Part shown: one piece after another, positions 1 through 12,570 of the stretch
How positions within the stretch are numbered: position 1 is the first letter of the stretch
Layout: every line of letters starts with the position of its first letter
Assembly: GCA_015501055.1 (NCBI GenBank)
Contig: JADNYV010000300.1
Location: 1-42,002 of the forward strand
Direction of reading: 5' to 3'
Origin: Mucidula mucida
Lineage: Eukaryota; Basidiomycota; Agaricomycetes; Agaricales; Physalacriaceae
DNA: 42,002 nucleotides
Program-made: the position numbers and the translations under genes
Notes under the pieces: model-generated
What the model saw: only the letters and a program-made list of their open reading frames with translations
What the model was told of the DNA's origin: nothing
Databases searched by the model: none

Positions 1-108
1 CGAAATACGACATACACAAGTTTAAATGGACCGCACTTCCCGTAGATAATCCTGCACACCCCCGCGCGCACTCGCCTTCTATGTGGTGGGGAAAACATCC
101 ACGATGTC

Positions 109-1760
109 ATGAACCGCTATATGAACGGCGATCAGACGTTGTTCTTCGCTCTTTCCATCGAGCTCCTTACCACTGTCTCTCGAGAACAGCTCATCGTCGC
201 GTGCCGCGAATCTTGGCTTTGGCTGCGCTATCAGATCCCAATTGTCGCTTGCACCATCTACGTTGACGGTGACGACCAGGGCCATCTGCAGTATCATTCC
301 CCCACGCCAAAAAGCGCGTCTGCTTGGGCAGACCGAACGTTTTGCGTACATTCAGGACTTGACCTCGATGCTCTCAGGAGCGAGGTAGGGACATGGTCTG
401 TACCCTCGGCAGCTGGCGATCAGACGTGGTTGCATTTCTCGTGCAGCGACTCGAACGCGGCCCATGTCCCCGAATTCGGACTGCTCTTTCACAGTCATCA
501 CGCTCCATTCGACGGAACTGGCGTCAAACTCATCATGGCCCGCTTCTTTGACCGTCTTTCTCAGCTTCTCATTCACAGCAGCAGCGACGATATCGCCCTA
601 CAATGGGGTTCTGAAATCGACAACTTGACACCATCCGTATCCGATGTTCTTTCTGACGATGAACCTCTTCCTATTCCGTTACTCTCAGACGACCTGCCCA
701 GTTTTCTCCACCCTTATTATAGCTCCCTAAAACAGGTCAACAAGACGATGGTCGATTATTTTCAGGCAAGTTTCTGTTTTCAGCCGTTAACATATCTAAC
801 ATGCGATATTTAGAACGATAAACATGGGTTTAGCGCTTGCGCAGCAGTAGCAGAAGGCCTTCCATCATGTAATCGAGCATCATTACTGCTTTCTAGAGAC
901 GATACCAGTCTCCTCTTAAAGGCTCTGAAATCAATACCGTCGATACATTCATACACCGTCACGCACTTGGGTATGGCCTTCCTTGTATTCCCTTCTCCGC
1001 CACTGAACTTAATCGCATAGCACACGCCGCTCTGTCGATGGTGACCATCGATGACAATCCACCTTCGAACTCACAGTCCTTCCTCAATAATTTCAGTATC
1101 ACAAACTATCGACATCGCCTACACCCTGAGTATACCCGCTCATACACCGGCTATAGTCTTGGAACCTCGATATTTCGCATTCCAGTATCACTCTTCTCTG
1201 CTGAAACCGCCAATTTCGCGTCTTTAGATGGCCGCGCACTAGCAAACACGATGAGGTTCGTTCGCGCGACGTATGAGGCAGAAAAGTCTATCCCGGCCCC
1301 GCTCAGCACTATGGGGCAGCTCGCCGAGTTACAAGCTGTCGCGATGAAGAAGGCTGCTAGAGAATTATTGTACGTATACTTTCACCTCCCGTCGAACTAC
1401 CTAAACCGACAATCCTTTTAGAATAGCTCCAAATCACTGCTACATGTTCTCAAGCGATGGCATCGGGGAACGACATCTTCCTGTGGAATATACCGATCAG
1501 AATGGGGTATCAGTTATGCGCGTCAAGAGCTTCTTTACATCGTTGAATCGTGTAGATCCAGGACCGTAAGTCTGCCTACCTCTTTTCTTGCCGTTCAAGC
1601 TGACGACTCATGTTGACACAGGTTCTTTCGCATCTCTACATGGAGAGGACAGATGGAGCTCAGCGCGGACTACAACAGTAAAGCCGTTGACGCGGAAACA
1701 GTTAAACGCCACCTCGATAAATGGAAGGACTTTATGTTCTTGGTAACCGATATACGTTGA
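109..1760 (+). CDS. HxxxDG acyltransferase (condensation/BAHD-like fold), five exons
   Basis: Predicted exons are 109-765, 814-970, 1021-1369, 1422-1565 and 1622-1760, giving about 481 residues, the usual size for fungal CoA-dependent O-acyltransferases of the HxxxDG type. The catalytic motif is visible as HAPFDG at residues 131-136, preceded by a hydrophobic strand. The first intron has a GC donor (CAG|GCAAGT) with a CTAAC branch site; the others are GT-AG, and all phases close. The family moves an acyl group from CoA to an alcohol or amine of a small molecule; the substrate cannot be read here. The frame stays open upstream of the ATG to position 46 and reads family-like (R-L-L-C-G-G-E), while 3-58 reads plausibly in another frame, so the true start may lie farther upstream, past an intron or an indel in a C run. 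It converges on the phosphatase gene. Confidence 0.72.
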
Positions 1761-1883
1761 ACGGGCCATGGAATAGCAATGTTTCTTAGACATAAACAAC
1801 ATACAGTCGGTTTCATGCTCTATGGAGTATATATATTGTGGGGGCTCTTCGCAACAACCTGGTCATGGTGACGTCAAATTCGC

Positions 1884-2485
1884 TCAGGAATTAAACCTAC
1901 CCGACAGTGATGGTCGGTGCCACAGACCCTCCCACTCCTTCAGAGCCTGTACGAACCCCGAATTGGGCTTTATACATGCGCGCTCGTGTTTGACTAGCGC
2001 AAGTGCGCCGTCGAAAGACATCCCGCCGTTGCGAATCAGATACGCGATGACAACAGCTGCGCTCCTAGAGACGCCCTAAGGAAGTGAATGAGCTCGATCA
2101 ACAAGCGGTCTAAGAGAATGGTTACCTGCTGGCAGTGTACCAGAACACTTCCTCCGCCTTGGAGTGCGTCGTCAATATAAGAACAGACCGCTTCCAAGTG
2201 CGGGCGTAGGTCCTCTGAGGGCTGGTCGAGGAGGTCAATCCGATAACATTCAAACCCATCCTTTTCGGAAAGAGGTAGCCAAGGGACGTCTAGCACCTGA
2301 ACTAGGTGGGTGATATGATTTTCGCGCAGCTGTTCCGTTTCGTATACTGCAGACAAAGAACCAATGAAGAGTTCGCCGAATGAATGGGTGGGATCGTTGG
2401 GTAAAGGTTTCTGTAAAGGTATGCGGTTCATGGGTGTGCACATTGATTGCTGGACTTCTGAGGGGATGTCGTCGAAGCGAATCAT
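1884..2485 (-). CDS. Dual-specificity protein phosphatase (DUSP), two exons
   Basis: Exon 1 is 2126-2485 and exon 2 is 1884-2075, with a 50-bp intron whose donor follows the second Gln of the active-site loop. The spliced protein is about 183 residues. Splicing restores the full P-loop signature HCQQGVSR at residues 117-124: Cys118 is the nucleophile and Arg124 binds phosphate. The expected general acid lies about 31 residues before it, in the RIDLLDQPSED stretch (Asp87). The start of the fold, ELFIGSLSAV, is typical of atypical DUSPs, which remove phosphate from phosphotyrosine and phosphoserine/threonine. There is no extra domain, so it is a minimal catalytic protein. Its substrate, MAP kinase or otherwise, cannot be told. 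The small gene at 3360 is transcribed divergently. Confidence 0.88.
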
Positions 2486-3295
2486 CTTGAATACTGCTGC
2501 AAGACTACTTGAGACGCGAAAGACACGTGAGAAGAGTATAGCTCACAGAGATGATTTTCACAGAAAATGGCTGCGGGCAGCGATTAGCGAAAGGTAGCAA
2601 GCGAAGGAGCAATGTCGGTGGGCGCTCATGTGGCGGTTTAGGAGCAGCACTGGGGGCCTGACGTCACATTTCTTTTGTTCCTGGGCGTCGATCGAATTGT
2701 CGTTTCCCCGAAGTAATACTTCCGTCGACGGAGGCTAATACAAGACGTGCTTGAAACCTACAAAAAACATCAGGACACAGTAGCGTCGAGTGGGGCAATG
2801 GAAAGGACTGGTAGAGACTCCGAGTCCCTCTAACTGCCCTCGGATGCCGGTGGAGACTTGGAGTCGATGATGAGCAGGGCGGAGACCGCGTACGTATGGA
2901 TGATGTTCTGATACAGAAGCTTGTGCCACTTGTCTAGGACATTTTTCTAAACTCAACGATCGTAAGTCCCAGGCCTTTGGCAACACAAAGGACTGATCGA
3001 TGAGTTCTGCAAAGACCACAGACTCCGTTTGAAAGGGTATACTTACGGGGCTAGGTCATCAGTCCACCGATCGAGGTGAGTCGCCAAAAGTCGGGCTAGG
3101 ATTGAACCTTTATTTTACAAATGAGTCTCGACGCACTTGGTCACTTCTTAGCATTGAAGAATAGACACAAGTACAGCTCACCTTGTCTGCCAAAGGCCGA
3201 TCATGCCCATTGTCCTATTGTCCAACTACGCCCGTGCGGCATTCCCATTGTTCTCTTTCGGCGCGTCTTCACGTGAGCTCACACTTTCAAAGCGC
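2486..3295. other. Divergent intergenic region, no gene seen
   Basis: No coding exon is convincing here; the open frames lack family motifs and splice logic. It must hold the promoters of the phosphatase (leftward) and of the small gene at 3360 (rightward). A perfect TGACGTCA octamer lies at 2659-2666; it matches a CRE/bZIP site but could be chance. Confidence 0.5.
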
Positions 3296-3303
3296 TATAT
3301 AAA
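3296..3303 (+). promoter_or_regulatory. TATA box of the small gene at 3360
   Basis: TATATAAA lies 57 bases before the ATG at 3360, followed by a pyrimidine-rich leader with CATCC and CACC. The spacing fits a transcription start near 3325-3335 and a leader of about 30 bases. A strong TATA box suggests a highly or conditionally expressed gene. Confidence 0.55.
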
Positions 3304-3359
3304 GACTTGTCGTCCACATCCTTTCTTCATTATAACCACATCCAGTCACACCTATCACT

Positions 3360-3735
3360 ATGCCTCTCCTCATGTTCTTCGACCTCATGGGACGTATGGT
3401 GTTCCGAGAAATATTGCTAGGGGACTTTGATAGAAATGAGGCCGAAGAGGAGCAAGAAGGTCCCGTTGTAAACGCGGCAGACCTCGCGCCGGCAGAGAAC
3501 AAGAAGGGGCGCAAAGTCGCGGGGGCCAAGCGAGTGGCGAAGGCGCATGAGCAGAAGGTTAGGAATGGGGAGGTATGTGTTTAGTCTCCTACAAGGCATC
3601 CATCAGCTCATCCAGGATCAGCAAGAGAAGAACGCCGACAACGAGATGAAAGCCAGTGCGCAACCGCATGATGCAGAACGACGAGACCCTAACGCAGCTG
3701 AGAAGATGGATGATGCTATGTCTATCGGGCCCTAA
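3360..3735 (+). CDS. Small charged hypothetical protein, two exons
   Basis: Exons 3360-3572 and 3616-3735 are joined over a 43-bp intron (GAG|GTATGT to CCAG) and give 110 residues. The N-terminal 20 residues are hydrophobic with several Met (LLMFFDLMGRMVF) and could be a membrane anchor or a buried helix. The rest is hydrophilic, with an acidic patch (EAEEEQE), a basic patch (KKGRKVAGAKRVAK), then a Gln/Asp/Glu-rich tail likely to be disordered. I do not recognise the family. A good TATA box, a short leader and clean intron phases support a real gene; the small size and simple composition leave doubt. Confidence 0.5.
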
Positions 3736-5417
3736 ACGACCTCTTTCGTTAGTTACACGACCACCTGTACAACTTCATGACCGTACGAGTTAGAGTATTT
3801 GGACACTTAGTCCAGCAGGGAAACTGCCTGATCTAATCTTCAAGCGAGGAGACGGCACAGGTCGGAGAATGGTCTGCTTTCGAGTTCGCGTTTGCCTTGG
3901 AACATTGAGGTTAGATTGAGGTGGAAGACATCGACCAAAAAGCGTGGCGGTAACCGGGCCGAAATTCCGATCGGTTCTGTGCCGAGGACAGGCGACGGGC
4001 TCAGCTCTCCGAATTCAATATCCAGTGGAGACGAGTCGTCCTTCACGTTTGAAAAGGAACCCGTGTCTGGACGCGATACTCTTTCTGGCATGCGGAATGC
4101 GCGATAATCGTCAAGGTTGTCTTCCCGCGACGTTGCAGACCGCGTTTCCAATATTTTGTTAACCGTCTCATCATGTCCCATTGTACTATCACTGCACATA
4201 ATGGCCAAGCATAAGACCATTCACTGGTTCGATCCCCTATCATTCATTCATCAACGAAACGCAATTCTTAAGCGCCCAGGTCCGATTCGCACGTCTCTTT
4301 GACGCCTTATTGCCTCATACTTACCATCCCATTTATTTCTCGCTTTGCAACATATGTGCTGAAGTCAGCGATCCGACGCACATCAAGTCTACCCGCAGTC
4401 CACTTGGCCTTGAGCAATGACGCGCTTCAATGGGAGTGTTTTGCTTTTTGACGAAGAGGGATTGAACCAAAAGTGCGGCACTTCGCCAAAGACTATTGAA
4501 CATTTAAGTCGATAATGGGTTGGAAAGTCATCCTCTTCGGGAGCCGATACTGCTGCTGCAACAGATGGTCTGAAGTACGTCCCAGTATAGAGTTTCGATA
4601 AAAGCCTTGCTCCTTCGTGCGCAGTCCGGGAACACCGGATTTCAATCCGAAGAACAAGGACATTGGACATATTGTGTTGTTCCTCTCAGTATTCTCGTTT
4701 GAGTCCGGACAAAATTCTCTGATAACATCAAGCACCCGAATGAATAAATGGAGTACACACGTCGCCACGTTGTTTGGAAGAGGCTATTGCCATTTCCTTC
4801 GAATTCATTCTATGTCAATCCGTGTATCCCGTGGAAAGGCTTCAGATAAATTGGATGGTCAATCAGCCCGAGTCCGAACGGATGGTGGTGTGGAAGGTGA
4901 TCCGGTATTCTCGGGAACAGTCGACCGTTTCACGACTACGCGTGCGTTCCCAGTAGTACTCAAGACGAAGTGCATACTAGGTAGAACATATTTCGCGCCT
5001 AGCCTTGCTGATAGCACTCAGTTTGCACTGAGGGATGAACGCGTGGCATCCGGTATCTAAACCCTTACCGAGGAACAGGGCTCATGTCAGCAATTGAATA
5101 GCGCCACACATCTAGCAAGGAAAATCATTTCCAAATTGATAGGCACCAACTGTCGTTACTCCACATCTCTCGGAGAAGCTTCGTTGCTCGAGGACCCTGG
5201 ACGAAAGGGGTGTTTCCTTCCGCCGATTCACGCTAAGGCTTTGGACGCGATGTCGAGTATTTCAAATATTATCGAGGGATAAGAGTAAGATCTATACACT
5301 ACTCTACATATGTACATAGATAGTAAGTAGGACAGGAAATGGTGCAGTACAGTACAGATGCGATAGAATGATACGTATGGTAACGATAAGCGTTGTACCA
5401 TGAGCCAAGAAGGGAAG
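3736..5417. other. Decayed, coding-like stretch without an intact gene
   Basis: About 1.7 kb between the small gene and the Myb gene. On the minus strand several adjoining segments (3840-4220, 4389-4768, 5060-5280) read like protein in pieces, broken by stops and frame changes with no usable splice sites. On the plus strand an open frame at 4617-5060 has no recognisable motif. The likeliest reading is an old pseudogene on the minus strand, family unknown. No repeat or RNA gene was seen. Confidence 0.35.
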
Positions 5418-6554
5418 TTAATACATGTAGCCGACAGCTTGGCTATGCTGCTGGTAGCGCTCCCACTGCTGCGCATCGTATACATGATTTGTCGACGCCC
5501 AGTTCCGTTCGGCATCACCACTCAAGTCGAAACTGGACGGAGGGAGTGTGGGCTGTGGATATTCATATCCACTATCACTCGCACTACTAGAAAGCGGTGA
5601 TGACATGTTAGACTCGTAAGGCGAATGCGGTGGGAACGCTAGGAGCGCGTCTTCGGGGAATGTGGACGTTGTGTAGGCAGGGGTGGAATACGGCGAGCAC
5701 ACGTCGCCCCAAGGTTGGAGGTCAAACGGGCCGTCGGACTTGATATGGTGATGAGAATTCGGTGATTGGGAGAACGGGCCCTCGATGATGCTCATGGTCG
5801 GCGTTATTGGAGATACGCTCGCGGAGCTCGATGTGGAGGAATTGGTTCTCGATGGGCGACGCGCGCGATCAGAGTTGAAACGCGTGATAGAGTTATAACT
5901 GCAACTTCAGAGTAAGGCCTACGCGTCTCAGGAGCATAGCAAGGGGACTGACCGGTTTTTGGCGCTGAGCCCTGTTCTGCCGGGGAAGTACGTCTTGACT
6001 ATCTTTGTCCAGAGCTTGCCGTGCTCGTTAACGGCGTTGATCAACATGGCATCGCCTTCGGGTGTCCAGGTGGAACGGTCAATGGACGGATTCAATGTGT
6101 CTGTCCAGCGTTTGGCACATTCTATCATGCGTGGCATAAGACGTCGGCGTCACGACGGAGGCATAGAAATGTACTTACGATCGCTGTTACGCGTGCCGAC
6201 AACACTGGCGACCAAACTCCATCGCGTCCCGTAGCGGTCAATGGCCTTGACGAGCCGCTCGTCCTCATCTGGCGCCCAACCGCCCTTGACAACGTCGCTA
6301 GCCATCTTGGCGAACCAGCGCTTTCGGCAGTCCTTGTTGGTGCGGTCTGGAACGTGCTTCGCAATGGCATGCCATTTCGAGGGGTTCTGGGTGTGTGGAT
6401 CCTCTAGATAGCGATAGTTAGACGATAACTAGCAGGATGAGATCGCCATCAACAGACCTTTAGCAACTGCGTCACGGAGGAGTTGATCCTCTCGAGCTGT
6501 CCATGATCGACGTTCTCTTGATAGCATTGTAATGGATGTAGGAATCGGTGTCAT
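5418..6554 (-). CDS. Three-repeat Myb-type transcription factor, four exons
   Basis: Exons (minus strand order) are 6458-6554, 6179-6403, 5953-6121 and 5418-5898; all phases close to give about 323 residues. Three tandem Myb/SANT repeats fill residues 16-168. The spaced tryptophans are W18/W43/W62 in repeat 1 and W75/W94/W113 in repeat 2. Repeat 3 has W126/W145, with Tyr165 in the third place (KNRYNSI). The recognition helices carry family motifs such as NKDCRKRW and NSDQCAKRW, the latter rebuilt exactly across an intron. The second half is Ser/Pro-rich and probably disordered, ending in aromatic and Gln-rich sequence that could be an activation domain. It should bind DNA in the nucleus. I chose the ATG at 6554 for its A at -3; an in-frame ATG at 6668 would add 38 residues. 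Confidence 0.88.
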
Positions 6555-9500
6555 GTTTTTGGCGGGGAATGCGGGGGCGTTGAGTGCCTGGTTGGGTTCC
6601 GTTCTGTCATTTACGTTCTCTCTTAAATACGGCGTCTGACCAAGATGAAATGATCTAAGATTGCCCATCGGCTTCAAGTCAATTTCCGAATCCCATCAGA
6701 AGCCGAGGCGCTCTCGATGTGGTCGCATGGGGATAATATCGGTTACTTGTTGTGTGTCCAGCGATTCATGGGAAAGGTGTACGCGAAGAGGGAAATGTTG
6801 ATGTCCCACGACACATCACCCCGCCCGGATCGTGCTCGTTCACAAACGCTGCACAACGAAGTCCGAGGGCTTGCCGGTTTCCCAGAACATTGATGTGGAT
6901 GAACGAAACGCTCGCATTCTTGCCGCAGTGTCTATTGTTTCGTCAACGCGGACATTCTCCGTTAAAGGGATTATTGGTACCTCGCCCGACTAGTGCACCT
7001 CGAGCGATGACGCATTCCTCTACTTACTTATCTCAGTCTGCCTGCCCGTATTGCCAATGACAGCAGTGGCGCCATGACCTGGAAACCCCACATATTTCGG
7101 TGTCCTTCGGATGCAGAGATGGCTTACCGTTGCAAACAGAAGTCTCCGCAGAATGTACCGGTCGTGACATGGTGTTTATGTCCACGGACCCAAATTCGAC
7201 TCTTGCGGGACGCGCATGATTGTCGGACGAGAACGGTGATGCCATCACTTCACTGGTAGGTCGGCGCATGAGCAGTCCGTTGTCTGCACAACGTTTTCTA
7301 AATGATGCTCTGTATCTCACATGAAGAAAGTATGGTGTGATTTCGATTGGCACTAAGGATATTTCGTCAGACAGGGAATGGAACGTGCACAAGCGGGAGA
7401 ACATGCCATTCAAATTTGAGATACAAGAGAGCCTGGCGGATGAACATGAATAGCCCAAAACATAGCACTTTGGCTTTCCGTGTTACATACGCCACAAGCG
7501 AGGAAAGATCCTCGGTCCGATCTCATAAAGATGCCTGAGATCCCCTCGGAGGACAAACTGGTTCCAGATTCAGCTCCGATTGAATTTTGGCAGACCGAGA
7601 ATAGTGCATATCATTAACGTGTCGGCATTTCAACAAGGTGCGAGAATGGCGAGTGACGAATGAAGGATGACCGGAACGGCGACAGACGGTCCTGATGAAA
7701 GGAGCAGCGTTGGCCCTTGCTGGGTGAGCATGAGGATAATATTCCGGCTATTAGTCTGTACCTATATGACAGGAATACAATGGACGGAGGCGGGTGGTAA
7801 ACGTGGTAAACGTGCTTACTTGGACGAAACCCATATTACAAACTCGCGTGACGTTGGTGCCCTTTCGAGGACCAGTACAAGATTCCTGATCCAAGGAGGG
7901 AGTCTTTAGTCTGTATAGATGGCAAAGTCGAAAACAAAGAGCAAGTTACGTGTCGACAGAACGACACCCATGGTAGGCCAATATGTTCAAACTCTGTCTT
8001 GTGGCTGAGAGTAAGTCAACAACTACTGCGACAGTTTCTTGAAGCACCCCAAAAATACGCATGATATGGAAGGTTTCTTGGTCGGCTCCAAGGGATGACA
8101 ACACCGGCGATTGAGAACTCAATAACTGTTTTCTCAAGGTCAAAGTCTGTGGTTCGGGGAATTTCATCTAATGACTGTATTGGTCTTCGAGGGCCGTGTC
8201 TGTCTATATTCCTCCAGACTACGCTGGATCGAATGTCATCTCCGAACTGCTCAAAAGTTTCACTGGTCCAAGTTCTACATGTTCTCAAAACACAGGACTT
8301 GCTTTGCGACCGTCTTGTTGTGGGCAGCTGAAGAACGAGAGGCAAGTCGTTGTCTCGTAGGCCTTATTGCTGTACCTCGACAAGTGATTGCTTTCTATCT
8401 GGGACAGCTCGTTGCAAGTGTTCCGTTGATTACGAGACACTGGCTGCGCATACTGCCCAGGCTGCCACCTGGATGTGGTCGTGAACTGTCACGCTTAGTT
8501 TCCTCGAGCCTGCCCGCGACATGACCCATATAAACGCGGACATTTACTGATTGACCGACATTGACTTTCCCACAGTTTCTTCGATGGCATGTCTCCCGGA
8601 GGGCGGTCAACACTCTATAGTCTCGTTTCCCGCACAATTCACGCTCCACATACCTCGGAACTCCTGCCTGGAGCGGTACCACAGTGCCGCTTGTGACAAT
8701 CACAGAGTACTGTACAGAATATCCATCCCCGCTATTTCCACATCTCCGAATCGGTTATCCAAAGCGCACCGGACCGCACTCCCATGCGTGACTCTGGCTT
8801 TACTGCCACTGGGCTGATGCCTGCGAAGAATAACCCACGGGCGCCTGTATCTACCCACAAGTTAGGACTACTTCGCTCATTATATTTCCTAGCAGCGTAG
8901 TGGAACGTTCCGGGCAACATTTGACGTGAACCGCCAGTATGATACTAGCGTACTTGCGGTATCTATATTCGCTGGTTTCACCCCCATAAGCATGCGGTAT
9001 CGGGAGCGCTGTGAGATAATCGTCTTCACCCTACATTGTCCTTGACGTTTCTCCGCCGTGATAAAGCCAGACTAGTGCCAGATACCCAAGCTCCGGTCAT
9101 CAACTCATAAGATGAGGCCATCCCGGCTTACTTTGAACACCGGGCTTTTCCCATCTTCGTGCGTTCCTTCAATTCCCTTAGGAGATAATGATTTACTGAG
9201 TATCATTTTATGATTTACAGCTGAGGTACAATGTCCTGTTTGCGCCCACCTTCGACGACCCTTTGGTTTCTTCCTCTGCATCGCCTAATCGCCACTCTAC
9301 TCCGTTGGCAAGGTTGCCAACGGAGTCTACTTAAGTATGTTATCCATGCGCATCATACATTCGGCGCTATGGGGCCTGCTTTTTAGGGTTGAACCTGCTT
9401 GCGCGCATTGGTTGAGATACGACATCTTGAAACAGGTTCCTTCTATGCTGCTCTCACATACCTGTCGAGGAGCTGATATATTTGTCGGCAGGGCATGATG

Positions 9501-11922
9501 TCGTCGGTGCCGGCGTTCTACTGTCGGATGTGATCTCGCACGGGATTACGACGCGCCCTCGTGAGATGCGTCATGGCTGGATCGTTCAATACCATATCGC
9601 CCATTTCTCGCGCGACCCTCTTCCATCGCATGATACATCTCCATGTTCTGTTGCATCAACTCATGATATCTTGATATCTCGTTATCTCGTGCACTATCAT
9701 TGCTCTAAATGGATTCACAGATGGATCCGGCGACATCGCTACATTTGACGTACGTCTAACCTTTCAGTAGTGAATACATTCCCGGTCGCATCGGTCTTCT
9801 GGTTGGCTTAAGCTCCCCTCTCGCGGCGCCACAGAGGTGGAATATCAATGCAGACCTCATCGTATCACGTTCGGCGGTACACTGAGCCAGGGCTATTCGT
9901 TTCCCTTGCCTTACCACGTACAAGGAGAAATACTTACTGGCTACCTTTTTCGGGTCTCCCTTGATATCGCGCCATCCTCGGTTGTCATCAGGCAGGGGTG
10001 ATCATACTATCACACGACGTCGCGGCGGATTTGCGATGAGCACACCGATGTTAAGCTCCCCCTTGCGTTATCATTGGTTAGGTGTTCCGTATACCCATAA
10101 TAATACATATCATGTCGTTATTCCTCTCGTGCGACGGCAGCGGCGAGCCGTGGAGGGGGCATTATACCAGCGGTGGCCGAGGTCGGCGAGAGGCTGGGAC
10201 ACGATCTTTAACGATATATGTGATTAGTACGCAATCTTACGCGGTTCGCTGTGGCCGAAAGGGAAGGAGACACCGCACAAATACACATTCTGTCGTGACG
10301 AGAGCTGCACCCCAAAATGTAGGTGTCGCTGGCGAGACTCGGGACAGAGTACCCACCTAATCCGAGGATGTTTCATGGCGGCATCGCTTGTACTATGTTA
10401 CGCGGCGAGAGACGAATTTCTAGGCATGAGCTGCGGCGTCGCATTGTGGATTGAAACGCCGCTTCTGAATGTTCTAAGGTTCCGGCAGGTTCACGAAACA
10501 TGGACTAGTATCCAAGGTTAAACGCTCTTGAAATCAATCAGGTGGTGACCTAGAGAGACTCACAACGAGAAATCGAGTTGTACGAAGCTCGGAAGACGAG
10601 TGGACAGAGTCGGAGGAATTCCGTGGAGCCAGGTAGAAGCAAACGATCCGAGGACGAACTTCTATTCAGTGGCAGTGTCGAAGGATCATAGAATCTATCT
10701 GGGACTTGACTTCCAGCGCCGTATGCCTCACAAATAGAGTACTTACAACTAACAACGTTGAATCCATGAGCAATTTCGCATTTCGCCAAGAAAGTCCAGG
10801 AGATAGTTCGTTCCTGAGCCAAATAACACAGCTACAACAGAGGCACAGCTTTAGGGCCTGGCCAGACCCTGGTAACAAGATTAGGTGCGCCACCCAAATG
10901 CGGGTAGGATGGACATTGGCAAGCGAAGCGCATCACCGATTTGACAATACATTGTCAGATCAGCTCACCCAAAAGGGTATCGTCAAAGTTTGCAACGATG
11001 CAGATGTTCCTCGGGTCGCTGCGCGAGACGGCCCTTCGTCGTCGTCCTCTGTTGATGATATCTAGACCGCGGAAGACCCCACGAACTGACGGGTGATCCC
11101 GATTAAATTCTAAGTGCCGCGGACCTATTTGACAATTTCAGCGGGACGCCCGCTCCATGGAGGCCGAACTACTCATCTGCAAAGTTCTCTTCCAGTTGAA
11201 CAAGATCATACATATGGAGGTGCGATTGTTGGCATTGAGTTGGCAGAGATGCGGGAATGCGCGCCTTGGAGCTCAGACCGCAATTATCTATGAGTAACTG
11301 CCGAGCGATTTCAACTACGCGCCTTCGGACTGAAATAAAGAAAGAGGAATAACCTGAACACCATTCTGATACAGCGCAGAAGAAGGCTAGCGAAAATCAA
11401 TGAAGTACTCAAGTACAAGAGGCAGTACTTACTGTTTAGAGTCCGATCAACTCAGCTCGGCACTCTCCGTAATCAACGAATGGCGTACGTGTGGCTCTCC
11501 CCCATCATCACCGACAGTACACGGTCTGAGTTGCTCTTCAGGAACAAAGAGCATCCGACTCACGTCGCTGTCTGCAGCTTATGGAGCTCTACCAACTCAC
11601 GTTGCTGTGATTGATTGAGAGTAAGTTCGAGGGCGCCGACTACGCTCATGGACGCGGTGCTCCGATGTTTCACCAATCATGGGGGCATGGAATCCTCGAG
11701 AACCTGCCGGTAAGTGTCCTGAAAAGGTTGAAGAGGCGAACAAGTTGAAAAGGGACGTAAAGCCAGCGCTTCGAACTCTAATATGAAAAGTGACAAAACG
11801 AAAACGGGACACGACACCGACAATCTTTTCAAAGGTTATCAAGAAATTCAAGTATGATAACATGTACAGATATATATTTATAACAGCAGAGCTACTCTCG
11901 AGATCATTCCTAGTGTGCCACC
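6555..11922. other. 5.4-kb stretch with no supportable gene
   Basis: Open frames are short and overlap on both strands without consistent splice sites. A few minus-strand segments (about 6790-6930, 7033-7458, 8016-8345, 8395-8703) have protein-like composition but are cut by stops, so an old pseudogene on the minus strand is possible between about 6.8 and 8.9 kb. I could not name its family. From 8.9 to 11.9 kb I see nothing coding. One perfect inverted repeat at 9299-9326 is listed separately. Confidence 0.4.
9299..9326. repeat. Perfect 13-bp inverted repeat, 2-base centre
   Basis: ACTCCGTTGGCAA is followed by GG and then its exact reverse complement. It could form a strong hairpin or be a symmetric protein site. 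It lies in gene-free DNA, far from any start codon that I can support. Confidence 0.85.
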
Positions 11923-12570
11923 TCACCGCGGTGGTCTGTGAGTCAAAAATTCCTGCAGCAGCCTGCCTCCCGGGCCATCAGGCTGATATAGCAGACACCA
12001 AATCTGCGGCCAATGTATGTGCGTCTCGTCGAAGTGCCATTCCGAACAGGTGATGCACATCCACATCTGGACGATCTTGGAGGGGCGCCCATCGTGCCAG
12101 CGGAGCTCTACGACTTCTCGATTGGCATGAGTCGACGACGGGCGTACGTGCACCACACGTGCGTCGCAGCGCACGGCGAGGCGGAATAATTCGATGAGGA
12201 AGCCCTGGTGGAATGCGCGCGGACGAGTAGCGATGACTTTGTCGCTGATGACTAGGCGGTAGCTCGAGGCGTGCGTGACTTCTAGTAGGATATGGCTTTA
12301 GCAACAAGATACGCCGTGTGAAGGAAATCAATACGCGCTTGGATACGTGCAGCACTTGAGCTCATACTCGTTATCAAGGGACGTCCTGTCGTTTACACTG
12401 CAGAGCCGAATGAAATGCACGTCCTGGTCAGCGCCCAAGTGGAACTTTCGGTAGATGTCAATATCGTCTGTGGTAACTGCTGCTTTCTCCGTGAGGAACT
12501 GGAGGTTAAGAAAGTTGTAGTGTAGGTGTTCCCTGGCAGCGCGGGTAATGGGCTGTGGAATGAAAGGCAT
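11923..12570 (-). CDS. Hypothetical protein, two exons
   Basis: Exon 1 is 12335-12570, opening MPFIPQPITRAAREHLHYNF, and exon 2 is 11923-12295. They give about 202 residues with closed phases. The intron (12296-12334) would be only 39 bp, at the lower limit for fungi, so the exact splice sites are uncertain. Exon 2 keeps a long protein-like frame rich in Trp, His and Cys, including CITCSEWHFDETHIHW, which could bind metal, though no zinc-finger spacing is clear. I do not recognise the family. The start codon sits in a run of CCACCA-type repeats in the presumed leader (about 12565-12605). The next gene (12894-13721) lies upstream on the same strand, and the two are separate transcription units. 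Confidence 0.5.

Noticed and set aside
2659..2666. Perfect TGACGTCA (CRE-like) octamer between the phosphatase and the small gene
   Set aside because: One 8-mer in 42 kb is close to chance expectation and nothing else supports control by a bZIP factor.
9366..9400. GGTTCAACC text (reverse strand) resembling a tRNA B box
   Set aside because: No A box or cloverleaf at proper distance.
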